NCBI RefSeq assembly: GCF_025766255.1
Contig: NW_026516677.1
Coordinates: 1-64,000, forward strand
Reading direction: 5' to 3'
Source: Zychaea mexicana
Taxonomy: Eukaryota > Mucoromycota > Mucoromycetes > Mucorales > Lichtheimiaceae
DNA length: 64,000 nt
The translations under genes were made by a program, and so were the position numbers. The stretch's first letter is position 1. Each line of letters begins with the position of its first letter. Below are positions 49,554 through 61,685 of this stretch, one piece after another. The notes below the pieces were generated by a model. The model was given only the letters and a program-made list of their open reading frames with translations. It did not search any database and had not been told where the DNA came from.

Positions 49554-49787
49554 GTAGTTTTTTCCCCCCCCCAAAGCAGTTCATATAAAAAATATATAAA
49601 TATAAAGTACACATGCTTTGTATTAGGGAACCAAAAAAAAAAGAAGTACATCAAAGCAGACTGGGGAATTGAGGGGAGAGAGAGAGAGAGAGAGAGAGAA
49701 AATCAAGCTTTGTCTTGTTGAGAGCGGAAAAAAAGGGCAAATAGAGTAGTAGGAGGAGAGGAAGGGTATTTTCTTTTAAAAAAAAGT

Positions 49788-50936
49788 CTACCATTTAGCA
49801 ATCAAGGCCTCGGCAGGCATGACAGGGATGGTACCGTCGTTATCGTGGGTTGACTGGTCGAGCGAAGGCATGCGGCCAGTGCCTACCTTGCCAACCGAAG
49901 CATCATTGCTGTGGGCAGGCTCTGCATACCAGCCTTCCGAAGAATCGCTGTGTGGGCTGTTTTCATCGTCGCTGACGAGTGCTTCAATCTCAGCCTCAAT
50001 GAAAGGGGCAGCATCGGTATGGTCAGGGACATCATTCGCGTGGCCGCTCTCGTCAAGCCATTCACCGCCGTTAGAGTGCACTTCATCAACGTGCCACTCC
50101 AAATCCGATTCAGGAGCAGCAGCAGGACCTTGGTTCGTGTGCGCTTCAGACCAACCGTTTTCATCTACTTCTTCAGCGATCCAAGCACTTTGGTCGTCGT
50201 GCGAGACATCTTGGCCATCGTGTTCAACCCAATCGCTCGAAGCCACATTCTCGTGCCAATCATTGGTGGCAGCAGGTTCAGTATCAATCACCTCAGCTTG
50301 CCATTCAACGACATTGTTGTGACTATCGTGATCATCAGCAACTTGTACTTCTTCCCAAGAACCAACATTGCTATGGTCGAACGTCTTGATATCTTCGACC
50401 CAAGCGCCATCTTGATGCGTAGCATCGTTCTCGTTGTCGTCGTCAACCTGTTCTTCTTGCCACTCGCCAACGTTGGAATAGTCCGTGATGAATTGGACAG
50501 TCGCGTCGTCGTCATGTTCTTCGGCTTGGAACCCTTCAACGTCCGTGTGGGTAGGGTCTAATTCTTCCTCTGACCAGGTGGCACCGTTAGTATGGTCAAA
50601 CATGCTGTCGGCACTATCCTCATGCGCAGGCTCAGCATCGACAGCAAGTTCTTCGGCTTGCCATTCACCGACATTGTCGTGCGTCGAGAACAATGTATCA
50701 AGCTCGGCGTTCAAATGAGCGTTGATGTGCGTACGCTTATCATCGTTGGTGAACCATTTATCGTTGCTATGTTTATCGTCGTCGTCGTCGGTCTTTGTGT
50801 TGTTGCTATGTTCATTCTTCTTCTTCTTGTCGTCGTTGTTGTTGTTATCTTTTTGAACATAGTGGCCAATCTTACCAAGGGCATCGTCCCAGTCTTTGTT
50901 GTCAGCGTTCTTATGCTCTTCTTTTTCAGTCTTCTT

Positions 50937-50967
<31 letters not shown>

Positions 50968-51656
50968 GCACGCGTGATTGTGAACGTGATCGAGTCTGCT
51001 TGACAGGCTGGACCGCCAATGCCTGCAAGATGGTAATGGAACTCGCCAGTATCTTGACCGTTAAGTGAGATAGGAATTTCGCCCGACACTTGTTTGGAAG
51101 CATCTAATAACCCCATCATTCGTAAATAAATTATTTCCTTTTTTGAAAACATATTCCAAATTGGATTTTGATTGTTATTTATTTTTTACCAAACACATTC
51201 ACCATGGCAATGGTCTTTTGATTCGCATCCGCAATCGTGACATTGACGTATTGGATGCTTGCTGGTGCTTTCCAAGCAATCAATTGTCTAGAGTCGTCTT
51301 CAAACGTGAGACCTAATATCATTTTTCATTTTGTAAAGAGAGAGAAGGGGGTCAGTGGACCGCTCTAGTCGTTTTGAATACTGTCAAAAAAAAAAAACCA
51401 AAAATGCTGGCTGTACCTGTTTCTGTTTCAGCGGGATAAATGACACGGAAGTCTATATATCAAGAGAAAAAGATCTAAGTATTCCTGCAATGCTTTTTCT
51501 TGAAGAGAGACGTGGTGATTAATTTCGTTAACCTGAGCAAGCAGCAGCCGTTGCGTCATTGTTGTGTGTACCCTCAAAGAGGGGATTGGCCTGGACAAAT
51601 GAGCCCATTTGAAGCATTACTGCGGCCAAGCTTGCCAATCGAACAAAGTTCATCAT
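49788..51656 (-). CDS. Secreted Kre9-like protein with acidic Trp-repeat tail
   Basis: Four exons (51656-51533, 51452-51417, 51312-51190 and 51103-49788) encode 532 residues. Residues 1-23 are a signal peptide ending FVQA. Residues about 41-125 resemble the Kre9/Knh1-type extracellular domain (DFRVIYPAETETG, QLIAWKAP, VNVTIADAN, GEFHYHLAGIGGPACQ), a beta-sandwich in cell-wall or GPI-anchored proteins. An Asp run follows, and then about 400 residues very rich in Asp, Glu, His and Asn in which a short unit recurs about 13 times. That unit is a small or acidic residue, then Trp, then about five residues rich in Glu (GEWQAEEL, ATWSEEEL, GSWEEVQV, VEWQAEVI, LEWHVDEV). There is no C-terminal hydrophobic GPI signal, so it is probably secreted or wall-associated. 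The function is unknown; cation binding is a guess from composition. Confidence 0.82.
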
Positions 51657-52356
51657 TTTTTCTTTCTAAAAAAAAAGGTTGTGTCGATGACGTGGGTAAT
51701 TTGAAAGGGAAATGGGGGAGGGGCAAAGAGAGAAAAAGTTAGGAATGGGCGGGTTGGTAAAGAAAAGGAACGCAAGAGGTTTGTAGAAAAAGAGAGAGAA
51801 GGAAAGGAAGGAGGCGAGTCGAGAGAGAAGAGGAGTGATACTAAAAAAAACGTTCTGTTAATTAAACGCTTGTGTTCAAATGGTTACACCAGCGAACCAG
51901 AGCGTGTCTATGCTGCTGCTGCTGCTGCTGCTATCCCAACCCCCACTATTTTTGGATCTCAAAAGCGAGTTCCCTTGCTTTCACCCCACCCTCCAATATA
52001 ATTGACTACATAGAAATTGCATAAACAAGAGTGAAACTAGCCGAATTGGTGACACTATCCTTTTTTTATTCCATATACCATAGATTGGCTATATACAATG
52101 TAACGCAACAAGAAAAGAAAAATAAGAGATTTATACAGTAAACTGGGGGAATAGGGTTTAATGGGTTGCTTGGAATAAACGGATCACTAATAATAAGTAC
52201 TACTCCGCCCCGGTGCGCGCGGTGGGTGTTGTTGTTATGTATAGAGAGAGCAGGTACGTATAATAGCAATTTTCGTCGTACCAGCCGAATGGAAGAAAAA
52301 ATAACTCCCTTTCTCTAACCTAATACAGTAACCAATCTTGCTCTTTTGACGACCTA
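51657..52356. other. Spacer, 700 bases
   Basis: Presumed promoter of the Kre9-like gene and 3' flank of the UIM/UBZ4 gene. It holds a GCT run at about 51913-51932 and purine tracts. No gene is supported. Confidence 0.5.
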
Positions 52357-54703
52357 TTACTTTTTTGACTTTGGGTTCTTGCCTTTTGACGACGACGACG
52401 AGGAACTCTTCTTTGTTGTCGACAAGGACTTTTTGTTTCCCCATTTCTTTGCCCTGATTGCTTTTTTCTGTGCAGGCGTGAGTGTCCGTCTTCCACCACC
52501 ACCACCACCAGAGGATCTACCGGATCTTCCTCGAGAAGAAGATCCACGGGAAGATGATCCTCGTGTGCTTGCTCGATTGCCTGGTCTTGTTGTTGAAGAC
52601 GTAAATGATGATGAGGATGATGCAGGTGTGCGTCGACGAGACATAGAGGCTGATGATGCCAAAGGTGGGGTTGCTTGATTATTATTATTGCCGATCTGAT
52701 TGTAATACTGAGGATGTTCTGCAGGATTGATATTGGAAAATCCTTCAAGTGGCGACATATATCCGTCATCATCCTCGTCGCTGTCATCCACATTTACCAC
52801 ATCAAAGGAATCGCGCAAGTCGCCCAGTGTACTACTTGATCCAGGTTCTGCGCTGCTTTGCTGTTCTCTTGCATCCAATTCTGCATTGATGTGCTCTTCA
52901 ATCTCAGTTTCAGGGATCCAATCTTGACAGATTGGACACGTCCGCCAATCTGATTCTCCTCCTTCTTCTTCTTCTTCTTGATGAAAGCTTGGACCCTCTG
53001 GGTTGCTGTTGTTGCCACGTCTCGCCAGTTCTGCCTTGAGATGCTCTTCCAAGTCCTCGGCAAGAACCCAATCAGGACAAAATGGACACCTTCGAAAATC
53101 TTGTCCTCCGTCATCACGCGAGACGACGATTCGGCGATTGGCCCTTATTTCTGAACGAATGTGTTGCTCCACGTCGCGTTCAATAATCTGATCATGGCAG
53201 AATGGGCATTTTTGAAAAGTTTGCCCTCTTGAATGATTATTCAGGTCACGTCGCGTTGTAGCTACTACGGGTCGGTCGTTGTTGTTGTTGTCTTCTTCGA
53301 ACTCTTCGATATCGCTCAACGTGTCTTCCAGGATGGGTGATGGTGTCCGTCGTCGTCTTTGTCTCTGCTGTCGCGGATTGCGTCGTGATGATAATTGTTC
53401 CAATCGTTGTTGTCGTATGACGCGCAGCGGTATAGCTTCGTCGCTGTCGTCGTTTCGTTCAGCATTATTCGAGTCGTCATCTAAAAGTGAAATAGTAGCA
53501 TGGTTTGTGCGCCTAGTTGCATGACGTGTCGGCTCCACAGCAGCAGCCGCATGACTATTGCTGCTGTAACTATCCATCCACGATGATCCAGTTTCAATGC
53601 CCTGACATTCTGAGGCATGGACTCCGATCGTATCCAAAGGAAACCGTCGTGCACACATTGGACATTCCGGGTCAGCTTCATCATTGGTCTATATGACGGA
53701 TCATATGGATGAATGAACATTTTAGAGCCAACATAATATACCTATTTTTTTTATTCTAATTACACTTACTGGATGTTCTGGAAGAGGTGACACAGCAACA
53801 GGACGCGGTCGACGGGGAGAGCTAATTGTTGTTGCCGGAGTGTAACTCGTTTCAGGAGGAAAAGAGGAAGGGGTGTTGTCATGCAGCAGCCGTCGTCGTT
53901 GTCGCTTGGGTATATTCAACTTCCCAGTGCTTTGGGATATGTTGTTATCGTTGTCGGTTCTGGAAGAAGGACGTTTGCCCTTCCAATCGCTGCTGTTGGC
54001 AGCAGTATATGATATTGATGATGAGGATGGTTCGGCTGTATGTCGTGACGATGATGTTGAAGATTCTGGCTCAAAGATGCTGTTGTGATTACGTGATAAC
54101 AGTGGTGGAGGACTAGGCGAAGGAGTAAAGATCTCTGGTCCTTTAGAAGCCTGAGGTACCCAATCTGTCAGATCAGCAACCTCAATGTCATCATCCTGGG
54201 TATCATACGTTATAGGTACTTTTGCTGCTGCTGCTGATGTTGTTGTCGTTATGGGAGTTTGTGTTGCTTCTGGTGGTGTTGCAGCTTCCATAGCCGTCGT
54301 ATCAACTTCGTCTTTTTCTCGTTTGACCACTGGAAGATCGAGATCATCGTCAAAATCCAACGGCACTATTTCTTCCTCAACTTCATCCTGCACGAACGGT
54401 GTCTCCCGCTTGACTTTTACAGCACCTTCTTTCTTGATGACTGGAACTTCTTCATCGGATGAATCTTCAAAGTTGACAATCTCTTCTTCAACTTCTTCCT
54501 CTAAGCTTTCTTGCCTGATTTTGGCACGCTCCTGTTGTTCATCCGAATGATTGATATCGTGTTCATTCTCCCTGTCGTTGTTGTTGTCATAAAAGGAGGA
54601 GCTGCTGGATGCTGTTGTTAATGATACTACTGGTATTTTCCCTTGACTTTTGCTGAGCCGCTTTCGTGTTTCATTTCTAACAGGACTGGTAGTGGTACTG
54701 GTG

Positions 54704-54738
<35 letters not shown>

Positions 54739-55104
54739 GGCTTGTGAATCGCGAGTGGCATTCGATGATTTATTATGTTTTCGTTGCTGCGTGCGTTGTT
54801 TGTTTTGCATTGAACGTTTTCGTTCTTGAAGAAGGATCAATTGCTTGGGAGAAAATGGCTGAAAGTCATTGTCGTCGTCGTCGTCAATCATTGTCTTTTC
54901 TGTGTAATGGTTTTGGTGGTGTCGTTGTTGTTTTTGCTTTTCATTAAAGTCTTGTCGGCTTAATTCCAAGGCTCTTTCAAGCTCTGGATCGTGTCGGTTA
55001 TTGTTTTCTTTACCGTGGTGCTTTTGGGAATTAGTTGCAGAGAGCCATGCTTTAATTGTTGAGTTCTGGGTTGGCGTATTGGCTTGTTTTTGGGATAAGA
55101 CCAT
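52357..55104 (-). CDS. UIM and UBZ4-type zinc-finger protein, ubiquitin-binding
   Basis: Two exons (55104-53770 and 53688-52357) encode 888 residues. I do not recognise a named orthologue. Residues 39-54 (DPELERALELSRQDF) fit a ubiquitin-interacting motif. Residues 454-473 form a canonical UBZ4 finger, C-x2-C-x11-H-x3-C, as in Rad18-type repair proteins. Three further fingers at 606-625, 646-665 and 696-715 keep C-x2-C-x11-H-x3 but end in Glu instead of Cys (CPFCHDQ..., CPFCPDW..., CPICQDW...). The middle is acidic with SUMO-consensus-like sites (VIKKE, VKRE, VVKRE) and a DLTDW patch. The C-terminus is basic, Ser/Gly/Arg-rich. This suggests a nuclear adaptor reading ubiquitin (and perhaps SUMO) signals, for example in DNA damage, by inference only. 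It shares a 434-base spacer with the divergent ELMO gene. Confidence 0.85.
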
Positions 55105-55538
55105 GAACAAGAAGTGGTGCGGGGGTGGGGGATAGGGGAGCAAGAAAAGAAAAAAAATCGATAAAGTGCACTGATAGTTATTAAAGGCAGAGTCGCGTTG
55201 GCTGTATAAAGTTGTCAGACACACACTATGCCCTCTCTCTTTTTCTCTCTTTTAGGGTTTTACGTGGAAAGGTGAAAACGTGCACAGTTGTAGCAATGCC
55301 AACGCATACCCACTCTCACGTGTCAACTAACTTTTATGTTTCGTGTTTTGCTTGTTGCCAAAGCGTTTCACAGCTCGATTTAAAGCAACAAGAAAAAAAA
55401 ATCACACTTTATATACGACACCACGCCTCTTTTTGATCGTTAACTCTTTTTTCCCTTTTTAAATCTTGCGTGAGCTTATTGCAGGGGCTCGCAATTTCAT
55501 TCCTTACCCGTATATATTCTACTACAACAAGCGAGACC
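55105..55538. other. Divergent promoter region, UIM/UBZ4 and ELMO genes
   Basis: 434 bases between two divergent starts, pyrimidine-rich, with a TATA-like TATAAAG on the forward strand near 55204. No gene is present. Confidence 0.45.
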
Positions 55539-57241
55539 ATGACCCTATTCTGGCTCCTCGTGCTCAACCGAATCTACCAGTCACCCGTGCTTTTGGCCTT
55601 GTACAAGTTCTACAAGACATGTGTGCACTTGACAACCATGACGTCTGAATTGTACCGCATTAGCAATGCAGCAGCTCATCAGCTAGGCTGGTACAATGAA
55701 CTTGCATTTCTCAGCAACGACGACAGCGAACTTGATGAAGAACAAGAAAAGTCGCCTTTAATAAAGTCACTTTCTCCACAAGAGCAAGAGGCGGCTATTC
55801 CTCCCCTTGTCGTGTATCGGATTGGTAAATTATTATCATTATTTTTCTTGAGTGTATATAAAAAGAAGGACGTATAGAGTGGACTTATTCATGTAAAAAA
55901 AAGACCGGTCAATTCTGTTCTCAAAACAATTGGATGTAAGGAGCAGCATTTTCCATGATCAAAACTGTTCAAAATTGTGCTTGAAAAAAAAAAACACAGG
56001 AACAAAAAGGGGAATTACTGATGATTGCTGGGCCACCCATCCATAAAAAAATTGGTGTACATAGGCAGAACGACGCAGCCTTGAAAATGCATCAGGACAA
56101 TTAGATGAAGTCGCAGATATGATCATGGCCAAGAAAGGCTTTGCTGGATCAAAGAAAAGGTACGAAAATCCATACGAACCGGCATTAGAGATTGTATACT
56201 AAAAAGAAATTCCACAGTCCAGTAGCACGCGTTCTTTGCGCAAGTTTATCACGTATTAGCGAAACCTATGTATTGACGATCCAAATCAACGAAAGAGCGC
56301 ATACCAAATACGATTCAACCAATTCAGTACACGAACAGAAGCTATTAAAGTTATGGAAAGCATTGATGCCCGACACCGAACTTGAATCACGGTTGACTCA
56401 ACAATGGGCAGAGGTTAGTTTTTTGCTTTTTTATAACGTTTGTTACCAGGGGGGACATGATCGTAGACACACCCCCTCAACATTTGGCGCGCAAGTTTTC
56501 TTGACAAATAAAGTTACAATAGATTGGTTTCCAGGGTAATGACCCTGCAACTGATTTCCGTGGCATGGGACTCCAGGGGCTTGATGATCTCGTATATTAT
56601 GCAACGACACACACCGATTCAGCCCAACGTACTTTTTCGAGCTCACGCCATCCCGTATCCTGGTAAGTTCCCTCAGTCTTTCAACAAAAATTCTTGTCCT
56701 ACTATGACTACTCCAATTGTTCATGAGCAAAACTGATAGTCCAAGATATATTTGTCCCAAATTTTTTTTTACTAGGTACCCTTTTGCCATTGTCGGCATC
56801 AATATCACACAATGTGCAGTCCAAGCTCTGCGAACACGTCAAATGCAGTACTATCTGTATAAATATGGCGCTGATAAAAAAGCCTATAGCGAATTTTATT
56901 GTAAGTTCTCTTTATTCCACTCGATACATGGCGGATGGAACTGTCTAAATCTTTTTTTTGGGGAAACTGGAAACATATATGTCTATATAGGCTACTTGTA
57001 TCATAGATTTAATGATTTTTGGATCTCTCACGAACAACCGCGACTGACGGTGATGGATTTTGAAATGATATTTAAAGAGTTCAAGACACAGATCAATAAG
57101 GAATTGATGAGACACAAAGCGATGCCATTAAGTGAATGGCTTGAGCAACGACGGATGGAACAAGAGGAATTGCAACAACAGCAGCAGCAGCAGGAGGATG
57201 TAGATAATACATACATCAATGAAAAGCAACATGTAGATTAG
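55539..57241 (+). CDS. ELMO-domain protein (ELMOD-type Arf/Arl GAP)
   Basis: Six exons (55539-55824, 56069-56159, 56218-56413, 56523-56662, 56776-56900 and 56991-57241) encode 362 residues. The ELMO domain spans about residues 140-330. Its signatures are clear: HEQKLLKLWKALMP, QWAEIGFQGNDPATDFRGMG with the conserved Arg, LDDLVYYA, YPFAIVGINIT and FYCYLYHRFNDFW. Stand-alone ELMOD proteins act as GTPase-activating proteins for Arf-family GTPases such as Arl2. The hydrophobic N-terminus (about 3-30) resembles that of animal ELMOD1/2 and may associate with membranes. The C-terminus is a Gln-rich tail (about 345-352). The first true ATG is at 55539; an earlier frame-open stretch lacks an ATG. It converges with the GATA gene. 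Confidence 0.9.
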
Positions 57242-58013
57242 AAAATTAAGGTTTTCCTGTTTTAGTAGAAGAACAGTGAACAATATGGGTTAAAGTGCAT
57301 ACGTTTGAATTGTTGGCACTATGTGCTTTCATTCAATATATAGTAACAACTACTTGAGAACAACCGTGCTATCATAAGCGTATTCCATATTTATGTGTAG
57401 TCGTGGATGTGATATGATAAGGATATGACAAATTCTCTCAACGGTAAGCAAGTTCCTTGTTCTCTCAAAAGATACAAGAAGTTGCATTATTGATTGTCGA
57501 TCAAGATCTCGGGTTAAGCGTATCCGTTTATCCCATCTATCATATCCGTTGGATGGATACATGTAAAGTACTGTATGACAATACCTGGCCGACGCATAAA
57601 CTCATGAATCATAAAGAACCTGGAAATCCTGCTTCCGGGAACATTTCTCGGATGCCCTCGTCATGCGCGAGAGAGTTATATATGACGGTCTTTGTGTACC
57701 AGAAAGTTACTGTCTTCAGAATCTAAGTCCCTACTTTTCTCACGGTTCATTCTAATTGACGTTTAGCACTAGGTGGGTCTTGCTAGAAGCGAGCTTGTAT
57801 GGTTAATATCCCCTTGATGTAAGAGGTGTCCATATCTTTCCTCTCACTACATCTTAATTATGTACCTATTACTATCGAACCTTTTTCTCTCCTTCCCTGA
57901 TCCAGCCAACCTTTCTTAACTTGAAACCATATTCACCTTTCATTCTCTTTTTTTCGAGGGGGACGATGGACTTCAAGAACTAATGTCAAATCAAAGCTGG
58001 TTCAGCAAACTTT
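57242..58013. other. Convergent 3' spacer
   Basis: 772 bases between the convergent ELMO and GATA genes. A 90-codon open frame (57457-57726, +) shows no family and is not supported as a gene. Confidence 0.5.
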
Positions 58014-59929
58014 TTAATAGAATTTATAGGATGAAGGAGGAGGATTATGTAGGGTAAATTGGTTATTATTAAGGAACACGGGCGTTTGTTGTTGTTGGGT
58101 GGCAGCTTGCGGTGATTGAGGTTGTGATTGCGGTTGCGGTTGCTGCTGCTGCTGTGGTGGTGGTGGTGGCTGTTGTTGCTGCTGCTGCTGTTGCTGTTGC
58201 TGTTGTAATTGCTGAGACTGCTGCTGCTGCTGCTGGGCAGACATTAGCGGAATAGCGTCACTCGTTGACAAAGTCGGTGAAGACGGTTGAGATTGATCCC
58301 CTTTAGACTTTTTGCCAGGCTTTCGTCCAGTCGGATTGGTATTCCCGCTTTCATAGCGTTGCCGTTTTTTAATCACATCCGTCTTCATTGATAGCGGTCG
58401 CCGTTCATGATGTAACTTTAAGCTATGATTTCATGGAAAAAAAGATAATAGATTTAATTGAAAAATCACACGTACATTTGTTATTGCGTAAAACTTATTC
58501 CAATAGAGTGATGAAATGTTAACTTACTATAAGCCACATGCATTACATAGCGGGGAACCAGCAGTATCGCGTCTCCATAATGGTGTTTTTGTGGTTTGGC
58601 AATTGGAGCAGACCAGCTGCGCCGCTTCGTCGTCTCGCATATCCTTACGTCCATTGTTTGGCTTCAACGTCTTGGGTCGCGGTGCATTGTGAAGTTTTTG
58701 ACTGTATAAACGATCAAGTTATTTGGGGGTGGGTGCAAGACAAAAGAGAGAGAGAGAATGAGTAAACAGGGGAGCCAGTCAGTAAAATGTGCATTTTAAT
58801 ATAATCAGATCTGGATGAAAGAACTGTCTCTGCCCAAGTATACTTACTAGAGACCGCATGCATTGCATAGCAGCTCGTCATCCACCGACCGTCTCCATAA
58901 TGGTGTTTGCGTGGCGTTACAGTTACTACAAATCGGCTTGACGCCACTTCCATCACCTCCACTAGAACATGCAGCCATGGATTTCTTGGGTTTGATGGCA
59001 CTCGTAGCAGAGATAATTGCAGCAGTAGTAGTAGTAGTAGTGGTAGTATTTATTGGTGAAGTAGTCGTAGTAGGAGCCGGAGCAGCACTGCTTGTCTCCG
59101 GAATAGGAGTAATAGTGGCCGTGGGTGTTGTGACAGAGGATGATGAGGAAGACGGAGGAGTACTGACGAGTGTTTGTTGTTGTTGATGATCGTTACTTTC
59201 ATTGAAACGGGTAGGTGGATGTGACAAAACACTTTATATAGTGTGAAGGAGTCTGGGTTAGCCAAAGTATGTTCGCGTGATAACGATGATGATGTACGTC
59301 ACCTCGTGCAAATCCCAGTTCCATATACACCTTCCTTTTCTTTCTTTCTTTTAGTAACTTACATAGTATTAGAATCATATGTAGTAGGGTCTATTATGTG
59401 TGTTGACATGCCAGGTGGTGGTGGGGAACATGAGCTAGCAGCAGATGAAGATGTAGTAGATGCCGATGTAGATAGTGATGGTGTGGTAAAGTCTGAGGAT
59501 GTATGTTGCTGCTGTTGTTGTTGCTGTTGTTGCTGAAGATGCTGATGATACATGTGTGTAGGCGAACTGACGGATGGAGCAGGCATACCGATAAACTTGC
59601 CACGAGCCTGTGCGCAAGCCGAAGGCTGTGGTGGTGGCGGCATCACTGAGTTTGCGTTGCTGTTGTTATTTGAAGATCCAATGTAGCTCAGCCTCGGCTG
59701 CTGCTGCTGCTGCTGCTGATGCGGTTGTGGGGTTAAACTCGGTTGCTGCTGCTGTGGGTGTTGACTAGGACCGAGAACTGGACTTGTCGGAACGGAGAAG
59801 GATAGATGTTGTCCCTGCTGTTGTACTGGAAACGATGTTGTCATGCGATCGAGGATGGCCTTGTCGTCGATTACCATAGGCACAGACTGTTGTTGATGGG
59901 GATGCTGTTGTGTTTGCGGTTGTGTCTGC

Positions 59930-59971
<42 letters not shown>

Positions 59972-61167
59972 GGAGGTTGCCGAGATGCTTGAGGTTGTTG
60001 ATGCATTATTGCTTGTTGTTGCTGTTGCTGCTGCGTCTGGGGTTGCTGTTGTGATGATGATGATGATGATGATGACGACGATGCTGCTGCTCCTGCAGCT
60101 TGCTGCTGGTGCTGTTGACCTTGTTGCTGGTGCTGTACTTGAGGAGGTACAGGTGATGGAAAGTACAGTTCTACAGGCGATTCATAGCTGTCGAAATTCC
60201 ATTGGGTGCTCAATCCACCCAAGCTTAGATCATTTCCATTTGAAATATCCTGTGCAATGGCTGCAGCAGCTGCAGCAGCCGAGTTATTCGTACCAGCTGT
60301 CCCTGTCGGCAAGAACCCCTGGAAATCTCCCAGCGCACCAAATATGTCGTCTAGTTCTACCATTTGATCGCTGGCCTGGTCAGATGTGAACTGATGTAAA
60401 ACAAAAGTCTGGTGACTTCCCAGATTATCGACTTGATCCGTGCTGTGGTTGTACGCATCCATTTCAGGTATCTGGATGGCAGCTGATAACTGTATCGGGA
60501 GTGTCGCTGCCGTATGCATCGACTGCTGCTGCTGTTGCAAACTAGCTCCACCGCTATTACTACTGTCAGTGACAACGGGCGGTGTCGACACAGACTGCTG
60601 TGCTGCCTGTTGCCGTTGTTGTGCTTGCCAAAGCTCCATTTGCTGCTGGTTCTGCTGCTGTTGTAGTTGCAACTGTTGTTGTTGCGCTTGAGCAGCCTGT
60701 TGCTGTTCCTGCTGCTGTTTCTGTTGTTCAAGTTGCAACTGCAACTGCTGCTGCTGCTGCTGCTTCTGCTCCTGCTGCTTCTGCTGTTCTTGTTGCAATT
60801 GTTGCTTTTGTACTTGTTGGTCATTGGTGCGACCTAATTCATCCTGCTTTCGACTACTCGTTGCTGTGGCGATCCGTTTATTACTAATACTGTTATCTTT
60901 CAACGGCGTCAATTTCGAATTCTGGTGATCGAGCTGACGGGTCGTACTACGCGACAACTTGCGGAATGGGGCATTGGACCTCTCGGTCAAGAGGTGGTGG
61001 CGGAACCATAGCCGCCAGGACAGGTTTTCGAGTCTTGAGCCGTTTTCTAACGAGTCTTTGACCTTGGTGCATACCCTCCAGGTCTTTGATAAGTCCTCTT
61101 CGGAATCGAGGTTGGCAAAAGGCGAAAATGACTTGTTGCCTTTAATCTTCAAGGCAAGCGGCGCCAT
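58014..61167 (-). CDS. AreA-like transcription factor with two GATA zinc fingers
   Basis: Four exons (61167-59363, 59231-58848, 58701-58528 and 58422-58014) encode 923 residues. Residues about 26-60 ([19 protein letters not shown], then LENLSWRLW) match the AreA/Gln3-type N-terminal GATA domain (DUF1752) of nitrogen regulators. About 600 residues follow with long Gln and Ser runs. Two fingers of the form C-x2-C-x17-C-x2-C lie at 703-727 and 761-785, each followed by a basic arm ([12 protein letters not shown] and [19 protein letters not shown]). Fungal AreA/Nit2 factors normally have one finger, while siderophore repressors have two but with a Cys-rich region between; no such Cys cluster is seen here. 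It probably binds GATA sites in the nucleus to control nitrogen (or other nutrient) genes. A Gln-rich stretch (about 840-895) also follows the fingers. Confidence 0.92.
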
Positions 61168-61685
61168 CACCTTTGAGTTTTAATGGTTTTCGTTGTTTGA
61201 TATGGAGGGGGGGAAAGGGAAAATAAAAAAAAAGAAGAGCAGGTACTGTGGGGTCTGTGTTTGGGTGGAACTGATAGGGCACTTTTGCTATTTTGTTGTT
61301 GGGGGGAGCAGAAAGGGTAAAAAATAAAGTAAAAATCAGAAAGGGCATATGTACCTCAACCTGCGCACACTCAAAAAAAGTCAGCGGCAAACTTTTTCAA
61401 TTGGAGGTCCGCAAAGTATAGGTGCGCTTTGTGGTGCTATTCTTTCAAGAGAGTTCAAAGCTATTCTCGTCTGCTATATTACAGGACTGGCATACTTGTA
61501 CTGGCATACTTGCTGTGTGGGCAAGCCTTGAATTGTTCGCCCATAAACCTCAAATTTTATTGGCCAGATATTTTGCCTAGTTAAAAATACCACTTGGACT
61601 GCTATTTCCTGATTTGAGTTCATTATTTTGAAGTTTTTGTTGGCACTTGTTTTTATTTGTTGTCCCTGGATCTTGTATCTTTACT
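61168..61685. other. Spacer, GATA-gene promoter and MULE left flank
   Basis: 518 bases. It holds poly-G/poly-A tracts just upstream of the GATA ATG and a 14-base tandem duplication (CTGGCATACTTGTA and variant) at 61487-61514. A MULE terminal inverted repeat would be expected somewhere here but I could not identify it. Confidence 0.45.

Noticed and set aside
49819..51068. Forward open frames opposite the acidic repeat protein
   Set aside because: They mirror the Asp/Glu-rich repeats; the minus-strand gene has a signal peptide, introns and a recognisable domain.
57457..57726. Forward open frame of 89 codons after the ELMO gene
   Set aside because: No family, no upstream promoter-like context, and it lies in a convergent 3' spacer.
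59806..60887. Leu/Val/Cys-rich forward frames opposite the GATA gene
   Set aside because: They are antisense translations of CAG/CAA runs encoding poly-Gln.
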